The notes below the pieces were generated by a model. The model was not told where the DNA came from, did no database searches, and saw only the letters and a program-made list of their open reading frames with translations. Shown here one piece after another: positions 42,083-53,753 of a stretch of DNA of 64,000 nt (position 1 is the first letter of the stretch; every line of letters begins with the position of its first letter). Made by a program: the position numbers and the translations under genes. Source of the stretch: Melampsora larici-populina 98AG31 (lineage: Eukaryota > Basidiomycota > Pucciniomycetes > Pucciniales > Melampsoraceae). The stretch lies in assembly GCF_000204055.1 (NCBI RefSeq), contig NW_006768779.1, positions 648,350 through 712,349 of the forward strand, written 5' to 3'.

Positions 42083-45000
42083 CAGGGATGCAGCAGTGAG
42101 TATGAGTATACCCAACTCATACTCACTGAGGACGGGTTTTGGCCCCGTACGCGAGTACATGTACTCCCGGGGTTGACTGTATGAGTCGTACTCCATCTCG
42201 GAAAACTCAGTAGTATGTGTAAATAGAATACACGTACTCAATCTCGCCCTTCATCCGGGCCAAAGACTCACTAACCCACATTCACCGGCCACCTTGTTTG
42301 GATGAGTATATACTCACCATATACTCAGCCAAACAAGGCCTCCACCAGATCCCCATTCATCAATCAAATCCAGATTATTTATCAACCATCGATTGGATAT
42401 CGATATCCACCTTCTCAAGATACCGCCACCACCTCGATTCCTTAAATTCAATATCGAATCTCAATCGACCACGTCTTGCCCACTTCCACACCTTCCACCT
42501 TTGCCATACCTCTTCAGGCCCTATCCTCAATCCATCCATCCGTTTGGCCTTCGTAATCTCGATGAGTGGCTTGACGTTGTAGACTTGACCTTCTAGACTA
42601 GACATTTGAATCATATTTATCTCTTAATTCATTTCATTAACATCAATCGACCCATGGGAACAGAATCTATAGATCCTGGTGGCCAGATCAAGGTGTTGTG
42701 GCCGGCGTTGGCTTGGGTGAATGCTCATATCGAGGCTTTTGGGCTTTTGGATTGGTCGTATGACCTCAGGTAAGCAATTTCGCTACCATATTTATAATTT
42801 TCTTTCTCGTACAACTCCCCCTTATGTTTCTCCCATTTCTCTTTTCCCTTGTTGGAGATTCTTTTACTCTCACCCGTCCATTTTTCTTAATCGTGATTCT
42901 CTTCCCTTCTCAATCGTTAGACCTTCCGAATACCTAGCCAGCATGCCTCGAAATATGGCCAAATCACCTCCCCCCGCCTTGGTGTCACCCTATGCTCGAC
43001 GTGTGACCCCAATGTCCGCGTCGCGGGTCGTCTCAGCCTCCCGTATAACGCCGACGTCTCGTGTTGGTGTCGGAATGGCTTCACGAGTCTCATCCTCTTC
43101 CAACCGAGTCGATGTGACACCAAGATCGCGACCAAAATCGTTCATCGTGCAAGATACTACGGATGTCGATGGCGAGGAGGCAAAGTTGAGATCTCACTGA
43201 CACCGATCAGATGTTTACCTGTATTTTGATGTGAGTAATTCGACCGGTCTCATCAACACCTAGCTTTCATGCTGATTCAGTGCGTATTTGACCAACGTAC
43301 ACTGTTAGGAGCCCAACAAGTCGCCAGACGAGTCCAAGGGTGAGGGTGTGATGTTGTACCCTTGTCTTCACTGTCCGTAAGTCAACCTACGGATAGCAAT
43401 GCCCATACTTATTGTAAGCTAACTTTAACTGCGTATTTGCAGTGTTGTGCTTTCGATTTCCGGCCGTCCAAATTTGAACTTGCACAAGCACAGACGCAAG
43501 TGCCCTGGCTTGGCGCTTGCTTGGTACCACCACGAACCTGGAGCCATCGAACCGGAAAGCGATCCCATTGTCGCCGCGGATCAAAAGAAAGAGTTACGAA
43601 CCCTGCTCGTCGGGGCTGTCATTAGCAAGAATTTACCCTTCTCTATCTTTGAGGGCGTGTTAATGCAGAAGGCGCTTCGCGCTATTGCACCATCGTTTTA
43701 TTGGCCGGCTCGGATGGCTGTCAAAGCTGACTCAGAGGCTCTTTTTTTGGATCTGGAACAAAAACTGTTGGACGAGGTTGCTTCGGTTCCTGGTTCAATT
43801 TCGACTGCGGCGGACTGTTGGACCAGCGCCGACTTTTCTCATACGTACATGGCCATCAATGGCTTTTTCTTCAACTCGGAAGGCAAATTCTGTCGTCGGC
43901 TCCTGGCGTTCAAAGTAAGTGCCCTTCTGAAAAGAAATTACATATGCGAACGGAATTGGAGCCTAATGAGCCTTGTTTTGCAATGTGGCAGAAGCTCGAG
44001 GGGAAACATACTGGTGACAACCTGGCCAAGGTTTACTGGAAGGCGCTGGAGCATGTTGGCGCACTTCGGAATCACTACTCGATCACCGGGGACAATGCCT
44101 CTTCGAACCGTGCGATGGCAAAGCTTTTAAGTGACCGTTATGCCACTCTTGGAATCCACTGGCCGTTTGAATCGAGGTTCCATGGCTGCATGTGCCACGT
44201 GATCAATCTTGTGGCAAAGGACTTCTTGGATGGTATGGGTCAGCTAACGGACAAGGACATTGCCGTGTATGAAACCTCGGGGATGGCCGAACCGCGAGCT
44301 TCTTTTGAACCTGACAAATTACCTATCACGGGCGACTACAACGTACCTGTCACCGAATCCTGGCCTCAAAACTCTTTTTCGCTTTCTCAGTCCTCCCTCG
44401 AGGTCCACGGCCCGACCCAGACCCAAGATACCGATGTCGACCTGTCCCATCTGAACAACGAAGAAACCCTTGCCCCAGAAGATTCACTCTTAGAAGACTC
44501 GCCAACTGTCCTCCTCACCGCCCGCAAGAAAAAGTCGACGATAGTCACCCGCATCCGTGCTTTGGATACTCACATCAGAAAAAGTCCTCAGGAGCTTGAG
44601 TTGTTCATCAAGATCCGCGATGAAGTCGAAGATCCGCAACTTCTTCCCCTCAGCTGCCCTCCTACTCGCTGGAATTATTTCTATTATGTGGTAAGTGCCC
44701 TGCTTTTGGTCAATGAGTCTTTTAACTGGTTCCAATCTGACCATTTCTTACCATTCCATGATTCATTTCAGGTCCAACGAACCCTCAACCTCAGAAAGTC
44801 ACTTGAACTCTACACTGCGGACCCAAAAAGGACTCACCTGGCCATCTCAAAAGCGGACTGGTCAACTATCGAGTATATGCACCCTGTTCTAGAGATGTTT
44901 GAAACTGCGACTCAGATTTTTCAATCCAATGACGCAACTAAGCAGTTGGTTCTTCCTGTACTCTGGGCGCTTCAAACGGTTTTGAAGAAACACCAGAGTG

Positions 45001-46259
45001 TTCCAGGAGCTTGGGGCCGAGCTTGCAAATGAGCGGAAGACAAACTTGTGAAGTATCTCGACCGCGAAGAGTGCAACATGCAGACCTTGGTTGCAACTCT
45101 CCTGGATCCGGTCCAGAGAGACTCAATCTTTCGTAATCATCTAGAGGTAGAAGTCCAGGCCAAGCGCTGCCTTCGAGACGAGTACGACCTTTGGAAGCCC
45201 AGCCCCACGGAAAGTGGCCGCGAGACCCCTCCTCCTGTTCCTGCTCAGCCGAAAAAAACCACCGACAGGAAACTTCAAGAAATCTACTCTCTCTTGGGTA
45301 CCTCGGCAATTCAACCTTCGAGCCATTCCAGTCATGAAATGGACGAAGTCACGCAATACTTACAACGCCTGGATCCTGTGCTCCCCAATGAAACAATTGG
45401 GGAGTTCTGGGTGGTTAGTAACTTTCCTAATCCTTTGAGCGCCCAGAACCAAGCTGACCACCGTCCTCATTTCAGCGTATGTCCAAGCCTTCGGGACTAC
45501 CGGTCTTGGCTCAGATAGCCCTTCAACACCTCACGATCGCGGCAGCTGGCGCATCAGTCGAGAGGGTGTTCTCTATCTCGGGCAACATAGCCGTCCCTTC
45601 CCGAGGCCGCCTCGACCCTGAGACGATTTGCCACCTTGTACTCGTCCGACACTGGCTTACGAATTGGGAGGCGACTGTGAATGTGGAGGATGTGGCTTAG
45701 ACATGTTGATTTTATTTGGTCTGCTTTGACTCTGAGTCACGCGTTGTTTTCAAAGGGCCCTGCCGTTTTGTCCTCTATTGTTTTTCCCTCTGAACCGTTA
45801 TTGTTTTTCCCTCTGAACCGTGGTTCTTGTTAACAAATGATTATCCCCTCTCTTACAAAATGATCTAACCGTGGTTCTTTTTAACACATGATTATCCCCT
45901 CTCTTACAAAATTATCTAAGGAATTTTAAATACAATTTGATATCACCTCCCCAAACCAGTTTGCTACCCCATTCCGATTGAGTGTACTCATTACTCATGA
46001 GTACACTCGATCTTACTCACAATGAGTAGACTCATAGTGAGTAGTCTCTCACGTGAGTCTACTCACTCAGTGAGTACTTAGCCACTGTAGTACTTACATA
46101 CAGGGCCAAGCTGAGTCTTGAACTCATGCCTGACTCTAACATCAATTGAAAGTGGAGTCCGGGACTCTCTCTGTAACTCACGTGTCTCGGTACTCAAGTG
46201 GAGTACCGAGTCAGGTTGCGCGGCAAGTGAGTCGGAGTAGACTCACTGCTGCATCCCTG
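42083..46259 (+). mobile_element. hAT DNA transposon with exact 8-bp target duplication
   Basis: 4177 bp, with TIRs CAGGGATGCAGCAGTGAGT at both ends and the host octamer GTCATGGT duplicated at 42075-42082 and 46260-46267. Subterminal DNA is crowded with GAGTA/TACTC words (42095-42250 and 45975-46245), typical of multiple transposase binding sites in hAT elements. It carries a seven-exon transposase gene on the plus strand. Tandem duplications of TTTTTCCCTCTGAACCG and of ATTATCCCCTCTCTTAC lie at about 45775-45915. The perfect duplication implies a recent or well-preserved insertion. Confidence 0.95.
42654..45700 (+). pseudogene. hAT transposase with two in-frame TGA codons
   Basis: Exons 42654-42769, 42921-43230, 43309-43376, 43443-43914, 43992-44690, 44772-45413 and 45476-45700 all join in phase, giving 844 codons. 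In order: a Ser/Arg-rich N-terminus; a BED zinc finger split by an intron (YPCLHC ... LHKHRRKC); the transposase core with ADCWTSADF and TGDNASSN; a CHVINLVAKD segment; and the hAT dimerisation domain LTIAAAGASVERVFS...SRGRL. TGA codons interrupt exon 2 (43198-43200) and exon 6 (45030-45032). Each is one C-to-T change from CGA, and the frame continues normally beyond. The first could instead be removed by an unrecognised intron ending at GATCAG (43210). Confidence 0.85.
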
Positions 46260-46267
46260 GTCATGGT

Positions 46268-46722
46268 ATATGAGATGGGGTTAAGAGTGCCTATGTGAGC
46301 TTGAAGGCGTTTGAGGTCTCTAGGTCACTGCCTCCTGGCCGACTTACCGTCAACGTAAGCCGCTTGCCGTGATTTTGAATTGTAGCGAGGATAGAAGTGA
46401 TGCGATTTCGGTTAGATAAAGTTTGAATGAGGTTGAATGAGCTCAAAGCGTTTCCTCCCCCTTGACAAAAGAAATTGTGAGCCCATTGAAGAGAAGCGTG
46501 CCAAACTTTAGAATACCTGAATGAAACTCCCAATGATATATAAAGAGCCCAGAAATGCGCTGAATTTTCATCTTCACCACATCTTCATTTCATCATTTTC
46601 TCAGATCCAATTTTTTGAATCAGTTAATCTATAAGCTAGAGATTAAGACTCTTTAAGATATTTTCATCGCATATCACTATATACTCATATTCTTTGTGCA
46701 ACACTCAAGGTTTTTAGTTATT
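46268..46722. promoter_or_regulatory. Short spacer: promoter region of the secreted-protein gene
   Basis: 464 bp separate the hAT end from the ATG at 46723. A TATATAAAG-like sequence at about 46534-46543 is followed by a C/T-rich stretch, as in a fungal core promoter. Assignment is by position. Confidence 0.4.
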
Positions 46723-47599
46723 ATGTTATTACAATACACCTTTCTCTTTCTCTTCATCTGTATCTTCAATCTGGTGGCAAGTGGAATTGCGCTTTTGTTG
46801 AAGTTGGACCATGTGATACATACACAATTGATCAACACTTTGTTCCATTCTTTCGCACCAATTTTGTACGCAGTCCTCAAATTCACCAAATCCACCAGAT
46901 GATAAGCAAGAAGAGACATTTGTCAAATACAGATTTAGCGAGACCGAGGATTGGCGCGGGGTAGTCAATGTGACCTTTGCACGCACAGGCACATGCCAAC
47001 GGGACCAGAAGATTGGTTTTAGATGGAGGTCGTCGGGGTCTTGCCCTCACGTTCAGGCAGAGTTAGGGTCCTTCAATAACCATCACGATCAATTCAAGCT
47101 TGACCAGAAGTGGTTCACTGGATGGGTGAGAAGTGGTCGGAACTCCGTATGCGATGCAAACTACAATATGGTTTATACTATTACCAAATCCGGAGACCCA
47201 AATGTGAGGATGGTAGTTGAGACTACGAATGTGAGTCATTCTTTGCGTCACACGTCACCTGGGAAGCAAGATATTTTAGAAAGAAAATGGTGACTGACCA
47301 TACAAATTATCTTGAAATGACCATCTGATTGCCTTGCGACGTAGATCTGCTGTGGTAAGTTGACCTACTCTACTTCGCATCTTGGCGTCTCAGAGTCGAC
47401 TGACGAAAGTTTCGTGGATACTGTGCAGATCAAGAGTGTCCCGAACCCAAGGACTGGCAACCTGTTTGGAAATGTTTGCAGGGTGAGTAGCATTTCTTGA
47501 CACCCATTCACACGAGAAACTTACCATCATCTTTTGATAGGTCCACCTGGGTATCTCTTGGATTGGTATGGCCATAAGGTTCATGCATGCCCCCAATAA
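46723..47599 (+). CDS. Small cysteine-rich secreted protein (effector candidate)
   Basis: Five-exon model: 46723-46812, 46874-47230, 47345-47354, 47429-47482, 47541-47599; 189 residues. The first 20 residues are a clear signal peptide (LLQYTFLFLFICIFNLVASG). The mature part has eight Cys (GTCQ, GSCP, SVCD, CCDQEC, WKCLQ, HACPQ) and many Trp/Tyr, no known domain, and ends GYLLDWYGHKVHACPQ. The third exon is only 10 nt, which is unusual; skipping it would lose phase. Exon 1 may end earlier (46773, donor gtggca). Rust fungi secrete many such lineage-specific proteins into the host; calling this an effector is inference from size, Cys content and its place beside a transposon. Confidence 0.6.
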
Positions 47600-47907
47600 G
47601 GCTGAGATATCATCAAAGTCATACCTAGAAAGTTGTAAAGAACCATGGACATCTTTTGTTTATTCATTTGCTTATTTTTATGATTCTTGTCCACAAAGAC
47701 AATTTCATCTTGAACTGTCAACAACATGTATCCATCAATTTGTGGCTTCCGAGCTGCTTACCTTTTATTTGAATGTCAAATGTATATGTATCAAAATTCC
47801 AAACCGAAAGTGCCACGTCTACGTCCAAGCCCAAGCACATCTCAATATTTGTGTTACTATGGGAAGTAGAGAAGAAAAGTCGATATGTTGATCGATCTTT
47901 CCAACAG

Positions 47908-48296
47908 GAGCGAAGACCATGCAGGCGACAATTGTTGGTGGCTCGAGCTGTTTTGAAAGTTCAAATATGTTTACACAGTCATGATAGACTTATATAAAGA
48001 CATTCCTTGTACTGCGTTTCCTGACTGGTTCATCTAGAATGCCTCACAAGATGATGAAGATGATGTTGGGAGGAGGAGGGATCACGAAGACCAAGACGCG
48101 CAAGACGATGAAGCCTTTAGTTCTGAAGTCTTTTGCAATTCCTACAATCTTCTCTCCGCTGGAGTATCCAATGGTTTAGTTTTCCTTATGTCTCATTTGG
48201 TGAATTTACTCTCAATATACATTTCTTCACCTTGATTGCAATCGAACAGATATCAAACCAACCAAGAGGATGGAAATTGAGTTCATCCAAAGCTGA
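47908..48296 (+). CDS. Possible extra 3' exons or a separate small gene
   Basis: Coding-like exons with splice sites: 48038-48173 (NASQDDEDDVGRRRDHEDQD, acidic) joins in phase to 48250-48296 (IKPTKRMEIEFIQS, stop). An upstream piece from 47908 follows a good acceptor (ccaacag). They could extend the secreted-protein gene if its last exon has an alternative donor, but the donors needed (gttcat, gttcaa) are poor. Confidence 0.3.
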
Positions 48297-48607
48297 GAAA
48301 ATTTAACAGACGATCTTGAACAGAGACTTGACTCATTTCGGTCAGCTTTGGTATGCAAGAGTACACTTGGAAGAGTGTACTCTCATGATTTGTAGCCGGG
48401 TTGTCAGCCTGTACGTTTTCAGTCATACTGAAACCCAAGAGCAACTAGATAAATCCATCACAAAATGTGTATTGTGATAAAAAATCATTTCGACATCTGA
48501 AGACTGAAAGCTATCCAAATCAGTCTACACGCTTGAGGAAGTAAGGATCTAGATATCAAAATACCAAAACAAGTTTCCAAACTTCACGGCATAGACCTCA
48601 ATGATTT

Positions 48608-51600
48608 TCAACACACACCATGAGATCTTTCCAAGCTTTGCCTTTTCATCAAACGCTCGATCAAGACTATGATGCCCACAGCAGCCAATCCAGTACGAGT
48701 CAGTTCACTACCAGTCCGATGCTGTTCAACCTCAACTACCGCCGCGGCCCAGTTATGTATCACACCCAATAAACCCTCACCACTATTCAAAGGTTGTATC
48801 CATTCATCCCCCTTTCCTCTACTTTCTTCGATCAATTTCCATCCACCTCCTAAATTGATCGTGATATCAAGGACCATGAGGTTCAATTCTAAAAGTGCAG
48901 ATTCTACTATCTCTTCTCCGCTCATTCTTGATTCATATATATGAGTCCTTAGCTTGATACTTAGTACTAAGCTCTCTACCAAGTACACATTCAGAAAATC
49001 AACCGAGTTTCGTGAAAGATAGAGAAGGATCGTTAAGCTTTGAACAAATCTTGAGAGTAACATCGGTTGCAAGAGGATCGCCCATCCCGATCCAAGGTAT
49101 GGCTGACCACGACCCTTATCTAGTTGAGCTGAAGTAGCTTCTTCTAGATAGATCCACATCCGATTAATCATAGGCATGATAAAATATTCGGTAGCAAGGA
49201 GAGGAAGCCGGGCCGGTTGATTGATACCAGGGGTTAATTTCTGTAGTCGCGCCTTTTCAAGTGTGCTACTGATCCGAGTGGTATTCGATGATCGCGCTTG
49301 AATAACAGGGCCTTCCGACACATTCTGATCTCTTACTCTCTCGAGCGTGTGTTTAGTAAGATCCTGAGACATATCTGATAAAAGTTCAGGCCTAGAGTCA
49401 AGTAAAGAGCGTATGTTGTTGATTTGAGAAGAACTCATATGCGACGAAGCGGTCAGATTGCTTGTTTCACGAAATTTGATAGTATCAGCCGAAATTGATG
49501 TTGATTCAGCCAGCTCCTTGGCGCCTAATACCAGTGCATTGAGCATACAAATTCTTTGAGTAATGGAGTATTGGTGGAAAAAAAGTTGTTCGATTAAACA
49601 TGGTGCTACCTTTTCGGGAACGCTCACAACCAGCGCGGTCAGTGCAGCTTGACGGTGGACAGAAAAGTTATCGAGATCAAAACTATCTTGAAGCAGCAAG
49701 AGTGCAAAGGTGAGATCCAGACTATGTTCAACTGTTTAGATCAGATGTCATGGGTCGAAGGGCAAGCTAGTCAGTACATCTCACAACCGAGGCTTTGAAA
49801 CGGACTGTGCAATCGGTGTATTGTCCCCTCGTGTGAGTCATACTTGATGAATCAGTACTTACTCAACTCATTTCCCCATCCCTTCTTTCTACGAATCAAT
49901 GACTCAGCTGTCTTGAGTGCCAATTCGATCTTCTCATGATTTTCGGCATCTTTAAAATACTCGGTCAGATCATGAATATATACCGGGATCTTTGGCTTTA
50001 CCTTGGACCGAGAGTTGTACATTTGTTCCACTGTGTGGCTTCCATCCGCCTCGTCATTCAGCTCACCATCAAGTTCAGCCAAGTCGTCATCGGAGATATC
50101 GTAGGGCTGTAACCCAGGTGTAGATGAATTTAGCACCTCTATCATAGGTCGTTTGTTTTGCTTTTGTGATGGAGCACTGATTGATAAACCTTTGATATCC
50201 ACTGGCACGGTAGAATCCTCGTTGGGGGGAGCATGTTGAGCTTCGCGAGTTTCCGATGCATGTCGATTCTTGCCTTTAAGCGGAAGCACTCGAGGTGAAG
50301 AGGTATCGCATTCACGACCTATAAGCCTCTGGTTGTGATCTTTGGAGATAGGTAACGGAGTATGTAAGGTTGATGGATTTAGTTTTTCGAGTTGGGTTGC
50401 AATGTCAAGTTGCCAAACGGTGCTGTCAGTAGTCAGCTGAGCCCATTTCTCGACCAACATGCGAAGCTGTCTACATAAGTTGGTGTCGTCATCCACCTCA
50501 TTCCAAATCTCAGAACCAAAGTCGTGTTTGATCGTCTTTGCGCGACCTGGCTCCTCAAACCCTGTGAGCAGCTCAGCCATTAACATGCCCAACAGCCTGA
50601 TCCGCTTGCGCAGGGAGTCTAATGATTGGTGCACTCCTTCATGGAATTTAGGGTCACTTGTCAGATCAATGATACGTGATTTGGTATCAATAGGGCAGGA
50701 GTTTAATAGTAGGATCAAGAGCACAAATGCATGGTGCGAAGCCGAGCCATGTGAAATTTGAGTTTTGCTGCAAAATTTCTTTAAAGCGCGTCGGGCCAAC
50801 GAAGGCCTGGCTTCTTCAGCACATTGTTCGTGGGATATCCATCGAGACAGAGCTCGAGCCGTACCAATGTTCCAACTAGGTCGCTCGATAATCAACTCCT
50901 GCAGCACCTCACCAATTTCTGAATCTTCCCCGTGGACAGTATCTTCCAAGTTACCAAGATAACAGCGGTAGAGTTCCGCTGTCGCCTTTTCCCGACTACA
51001 CGACTTCTGGTCAAGAAAAAACTCAAGCCCATCAAGAGACATCTTGACCTGAGTGTGGGCAAGGAAAGAGCCTAGATACGTCCGTAGTTCATTGCGCGGC
51101 AGGTCTGATATGATCCGCACCCATAGTCGCGAGTAAGCCTCTGAGTCCTTATCTTGCTCGCACAATCCGCGGAGTAGGCAAGGCCATATCGAAGAGAGAA
51201 AGTCAATCTTCTGCTGTGAGCTGACAGGATTAACGTCCACCGTGATAAAGCCTATGCGAATGAGCTTGGAAATAAACGAGCTTAAGGGTTGAACATCGAT
51301 AGAGGCTTGATTTTCTTGTGCCGTTTTTCGAAGGAGTGACTCAAAATGAAGACTGAGTCGAGTCAATAGAGACCTGCAAGAGGGTTCGTTTGAAAAGTTG
51401 GCACGCGGAAAATTGTAATGAAAGGGCGAGAACATTCAATAAACTGGACAAAAGGATATGAGCAATAGACCAAAAGACGAACACCCAATCTAATCTATGG
51501 GCTCGAGGTGGGAATTGAGTGTGATCGGTTGAGGCCCCCATTCGAGATGTCGCGTTCGTGATTTTATCAGGAATACTCAATAGTGTATTGATAAATTGTC

Positions 51601-52231
51601 GCCATTCCTCGTTTTTTTGGACTGTTTGCCTTGAATTGAGTTTATTTTTTGGGTCGAAGAGGATGAAGTACCAATCTGAGAGAGAGTAAGTTTCTAGAAT
51701 TTGACTCGTCAATTCGATAATCGTATCAAGGGTATCCGGATGAAGCGCGCATTGCGAAGAAGTAGGAGTGGTCAAGCAGCGGGCCAGCGATTCGATCGCG
51801 ATACAAGACATCTTGATGGCCGTGCTATTCGAATCACATTCTCCATTATCAGATTTTTGAGTTGGTAAACCAAACCAAGCATAGTAGATAGAATGCCAAT
51901 GATTGTTTTCAATCAGATTGAGACGCCAATCTACAGCAATATGAGTGAGAAGATTACAATGGATTCTGGGTAACTCTCTCTTCCAGAATGATGAAGATTC
52001 AGAAGAGATTGAACTCTCAAGATTCGAATCATGAGTCAGATTATGATAATCTCCAATGGGATTGACGAGACCAAGTTTGATGAGAGGTGGTACTAAGGAC
52101 TCAATCAAAGATTCCGTTGAGTCAAATCTTCCAGATAACCTCTCAGATAGATCATGATGATGATATGTTTTATCATGTCGAATTTGTAAAACTTGTTGAG
52201 AATGATGAGTTGGTAAAATGATGGATTCCAT
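48608..52231 (-). CDS. TEL2: TEL2/TELO2 telomere-length and PIKK-maturation protein
   Basis: Three exons: 52231 to about 51490 (exact donor unresolved), about 51391 (acceptor ttgcag) to 49863, and 49731-48608; roughly 1130 residues. The conserved TELO2 C-terminal domain spans the second intron: IPVYIHDLTEYFKD, KIELALKTAESLIRRK, then after the splice LLLLQDSFDLDNFSVHRQAALTAL in two halves, VAPCLIEQLFFHQYSITQR and LNALVLGAKELA. Near the end comes YFIMPMINRMWIYL. TEL2 acts with TTI1 and TTI2 as the TTT co-chaperone, bringing PI3K-like kinases (TOR, ATM/ATR, DNA-PK type) to HSP90. Helical-repeat composition throughout fits. Intron 1 must restore the frame across about 51390-51490; candidate donors there are non-consensus. 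Confidence 0.9.
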
Positions 52232-52423
52232 GACTTTGTTTTGGATCTCATCAACAAGAAAACAAAAAATGAGTCTATATGAAGCTTAAAATGCTTATAA
52301 ATAAAATATGCTTATAGCCATCTCAGCTACATATATAAACTCATCCAATCAGCTTTCTGCTTTATCCCAGACAAATCGAATTTTGCCTCATCAACTCAAA
52401 CTCATCAGCATTTTTCATTGAAG
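52232..52423. promoter_or_regulatory. Shared divergent promoter, TEL2 / SDHAF4
   Basis: Only 192 bp separate the two start codons, which face away from each other. The region holds TATATAAAC-like DNA near 52332 and pyrimidine-rich tracts toward SDHAF4. Coordinate expression is possible but not shown. Confidence 0.55.
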
Positions 52424-52849
52424 ATGTTTTCCATTCGTCAACGTATTCACTCTCAAGTCCGTTCAACTTACAATCGATCTTTCTCCAGTCTATCAGTCAT
52501 AAGGTCAAATCCTCCATTCTTGCGACCATCGCCACCTTCCCTACCTCCAAAGGAACAAGCAGAATTCGAAAGACTGTTAAAGCAACAACAAGCCCCATTC
52601 TCATCACCTACTCAAGATACTGCTACTGAGCTACACCCTGATCTACGAGCTAAACCACCACCTGAATTCGAAGGCGATGTCAACCCACAAACCGGTGAAG
52701 TGGGCGGTCCTAAACGAGATCCTTTAAAATGGGAACGTGAATGGGCTTATGGTGGTCGAGTGAGTTTGAATTTCCTACCTCCTTCACTTTCTTACATAAT
52801 TTAATACACCACTGACCTATTCTCTTCAATTCAGGCTACCGATTTCTAA
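52424..52849 (+). CDS. SDH8: Succinate dehydrogenase assembly factor 4 (SDHAF4/Sdh8)
   Basis: Exon 1 52424-52759 and exon 2 52835-52849 (only five codons including stop) are joined in phase; 116 residues. It has a basic, Ser-rich mitochondrial presequence (MFSIRQRIHSQVRSTYNRSF) and a low-complexity linker. The family's C-terminal signature follows: FEGDVNPQTGEVGGPKRDPL, then WEREWAYGGRATDF, where the last residues come from exon 2. Sdh8/SDHAF4 binds flavinylated SDHA in the matrix and helps it join SDHB. Without the splice the conserved TDF end would be lost, which supports the intron. Confidence 0.92.
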
Positions 52850-53753
52850 GACGAGGCTATTCACAACTGTTGTTCACAGTTAACATGTCCATCATCCATG
52901 TATCAACATAACTTCATCTCTTCTCATCACTGCTCGTCTCATTTGAATTTGTACCACAGAACATATCTTTCTCTCATCTCGTTTTGTCTCTGTCACGATG
53001 TGTCAATCCATCGGATTCAGCTCATGTTCGGATGGAATACAACCATATTTGTCAGGTCTCAAGATAAGCATACGAACTTCTTAAAGACTTCGTTTTTTTG
53101 CCAATAAAGCCTGTGCCTCTAATGAAACCTCAAAGTCAACTGCCCTCTGAATTCTTGATAATGGCTAGATAAGGCACTTCACATACTCGTATTTTTTCTA
53201 CCCTGAACGAGTAAGATGACTGCATCATTCTGGGACTTAAAAATTGTCTCTGGCTGATTGTGATGTTATGTGAAGCTGAATACATCAAGACTTTCATAAC
53301 TCATAAAGTTGATCGCATTGTCATGATATCTGGATTTTGACCTATACTTGTTAGTCAGCAACAAACTCTTGGGGTCTATGAGCTTCATTCTATCAGCTGT
53401 TCTATCATAACTGGACCTTAAGCTTTTTCACAACTATTCTTGAAAACACATTCAAAAATCAATATATGTACTGAGGACAGCACGGAGGAAGGAGTGTTCT
53501 CTCATTTCTCATTGCAATTTGTATCTTGCAGCCTGAGAAATGAAAAACCATACCCGAAACAAGTCGGTCTTCGTCGGTAGCGGGCTGACCCAATCAGGTT
53601 ACACATACGGTGAGTTGTTTTAGCCTGAATGAGGATCCAAATGGTCTTTTGCCCCATGATGCTGATATTGTTGATCAACCAAAAGCGACGACTTGAATCA
53701 AATCATCCATCTCTCAACAACTTCAAAGCTCGGCATCGGGAGATATCCCTGGG
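52850..53753. other. Intergenic, nothing recognised
   Basis: 3' UTR of SDHAF4 and 5' flank of the next gene. A 69-codon frame at 52898-53107 lacks features. Confidence 0.45.

Noticed and set aside
42654..45700. In-frame TGA codons as sense codons (altered genetic code or selenocysteine)
   Set aside because: Host genes here use TGA as a stop (for example TEL2 neighbours and the Smr gene), and CpG decay in a transposon explains the codons more simply.
46729..46992. Minus-strand frame opposite the secreted-protein gene
   Set aside because: Antisense shadow; the plus strand has a signal peptide and consistent splice sites.
47568..47891. 108-codon open frame overlapping the end of the secreted-protein gene
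   Set aside because: The splice phase set by the upstream exons leads to the shorter frame ending HACPQ; the longer frame looks like AT-rich read-through.
48039..48180. Met-rich frame MPHKMMKMM as a small basic peptide gene
   Set aside because: The other frame of the same stretch splices in phase to the next exon and has a more protein-like acidic composition.
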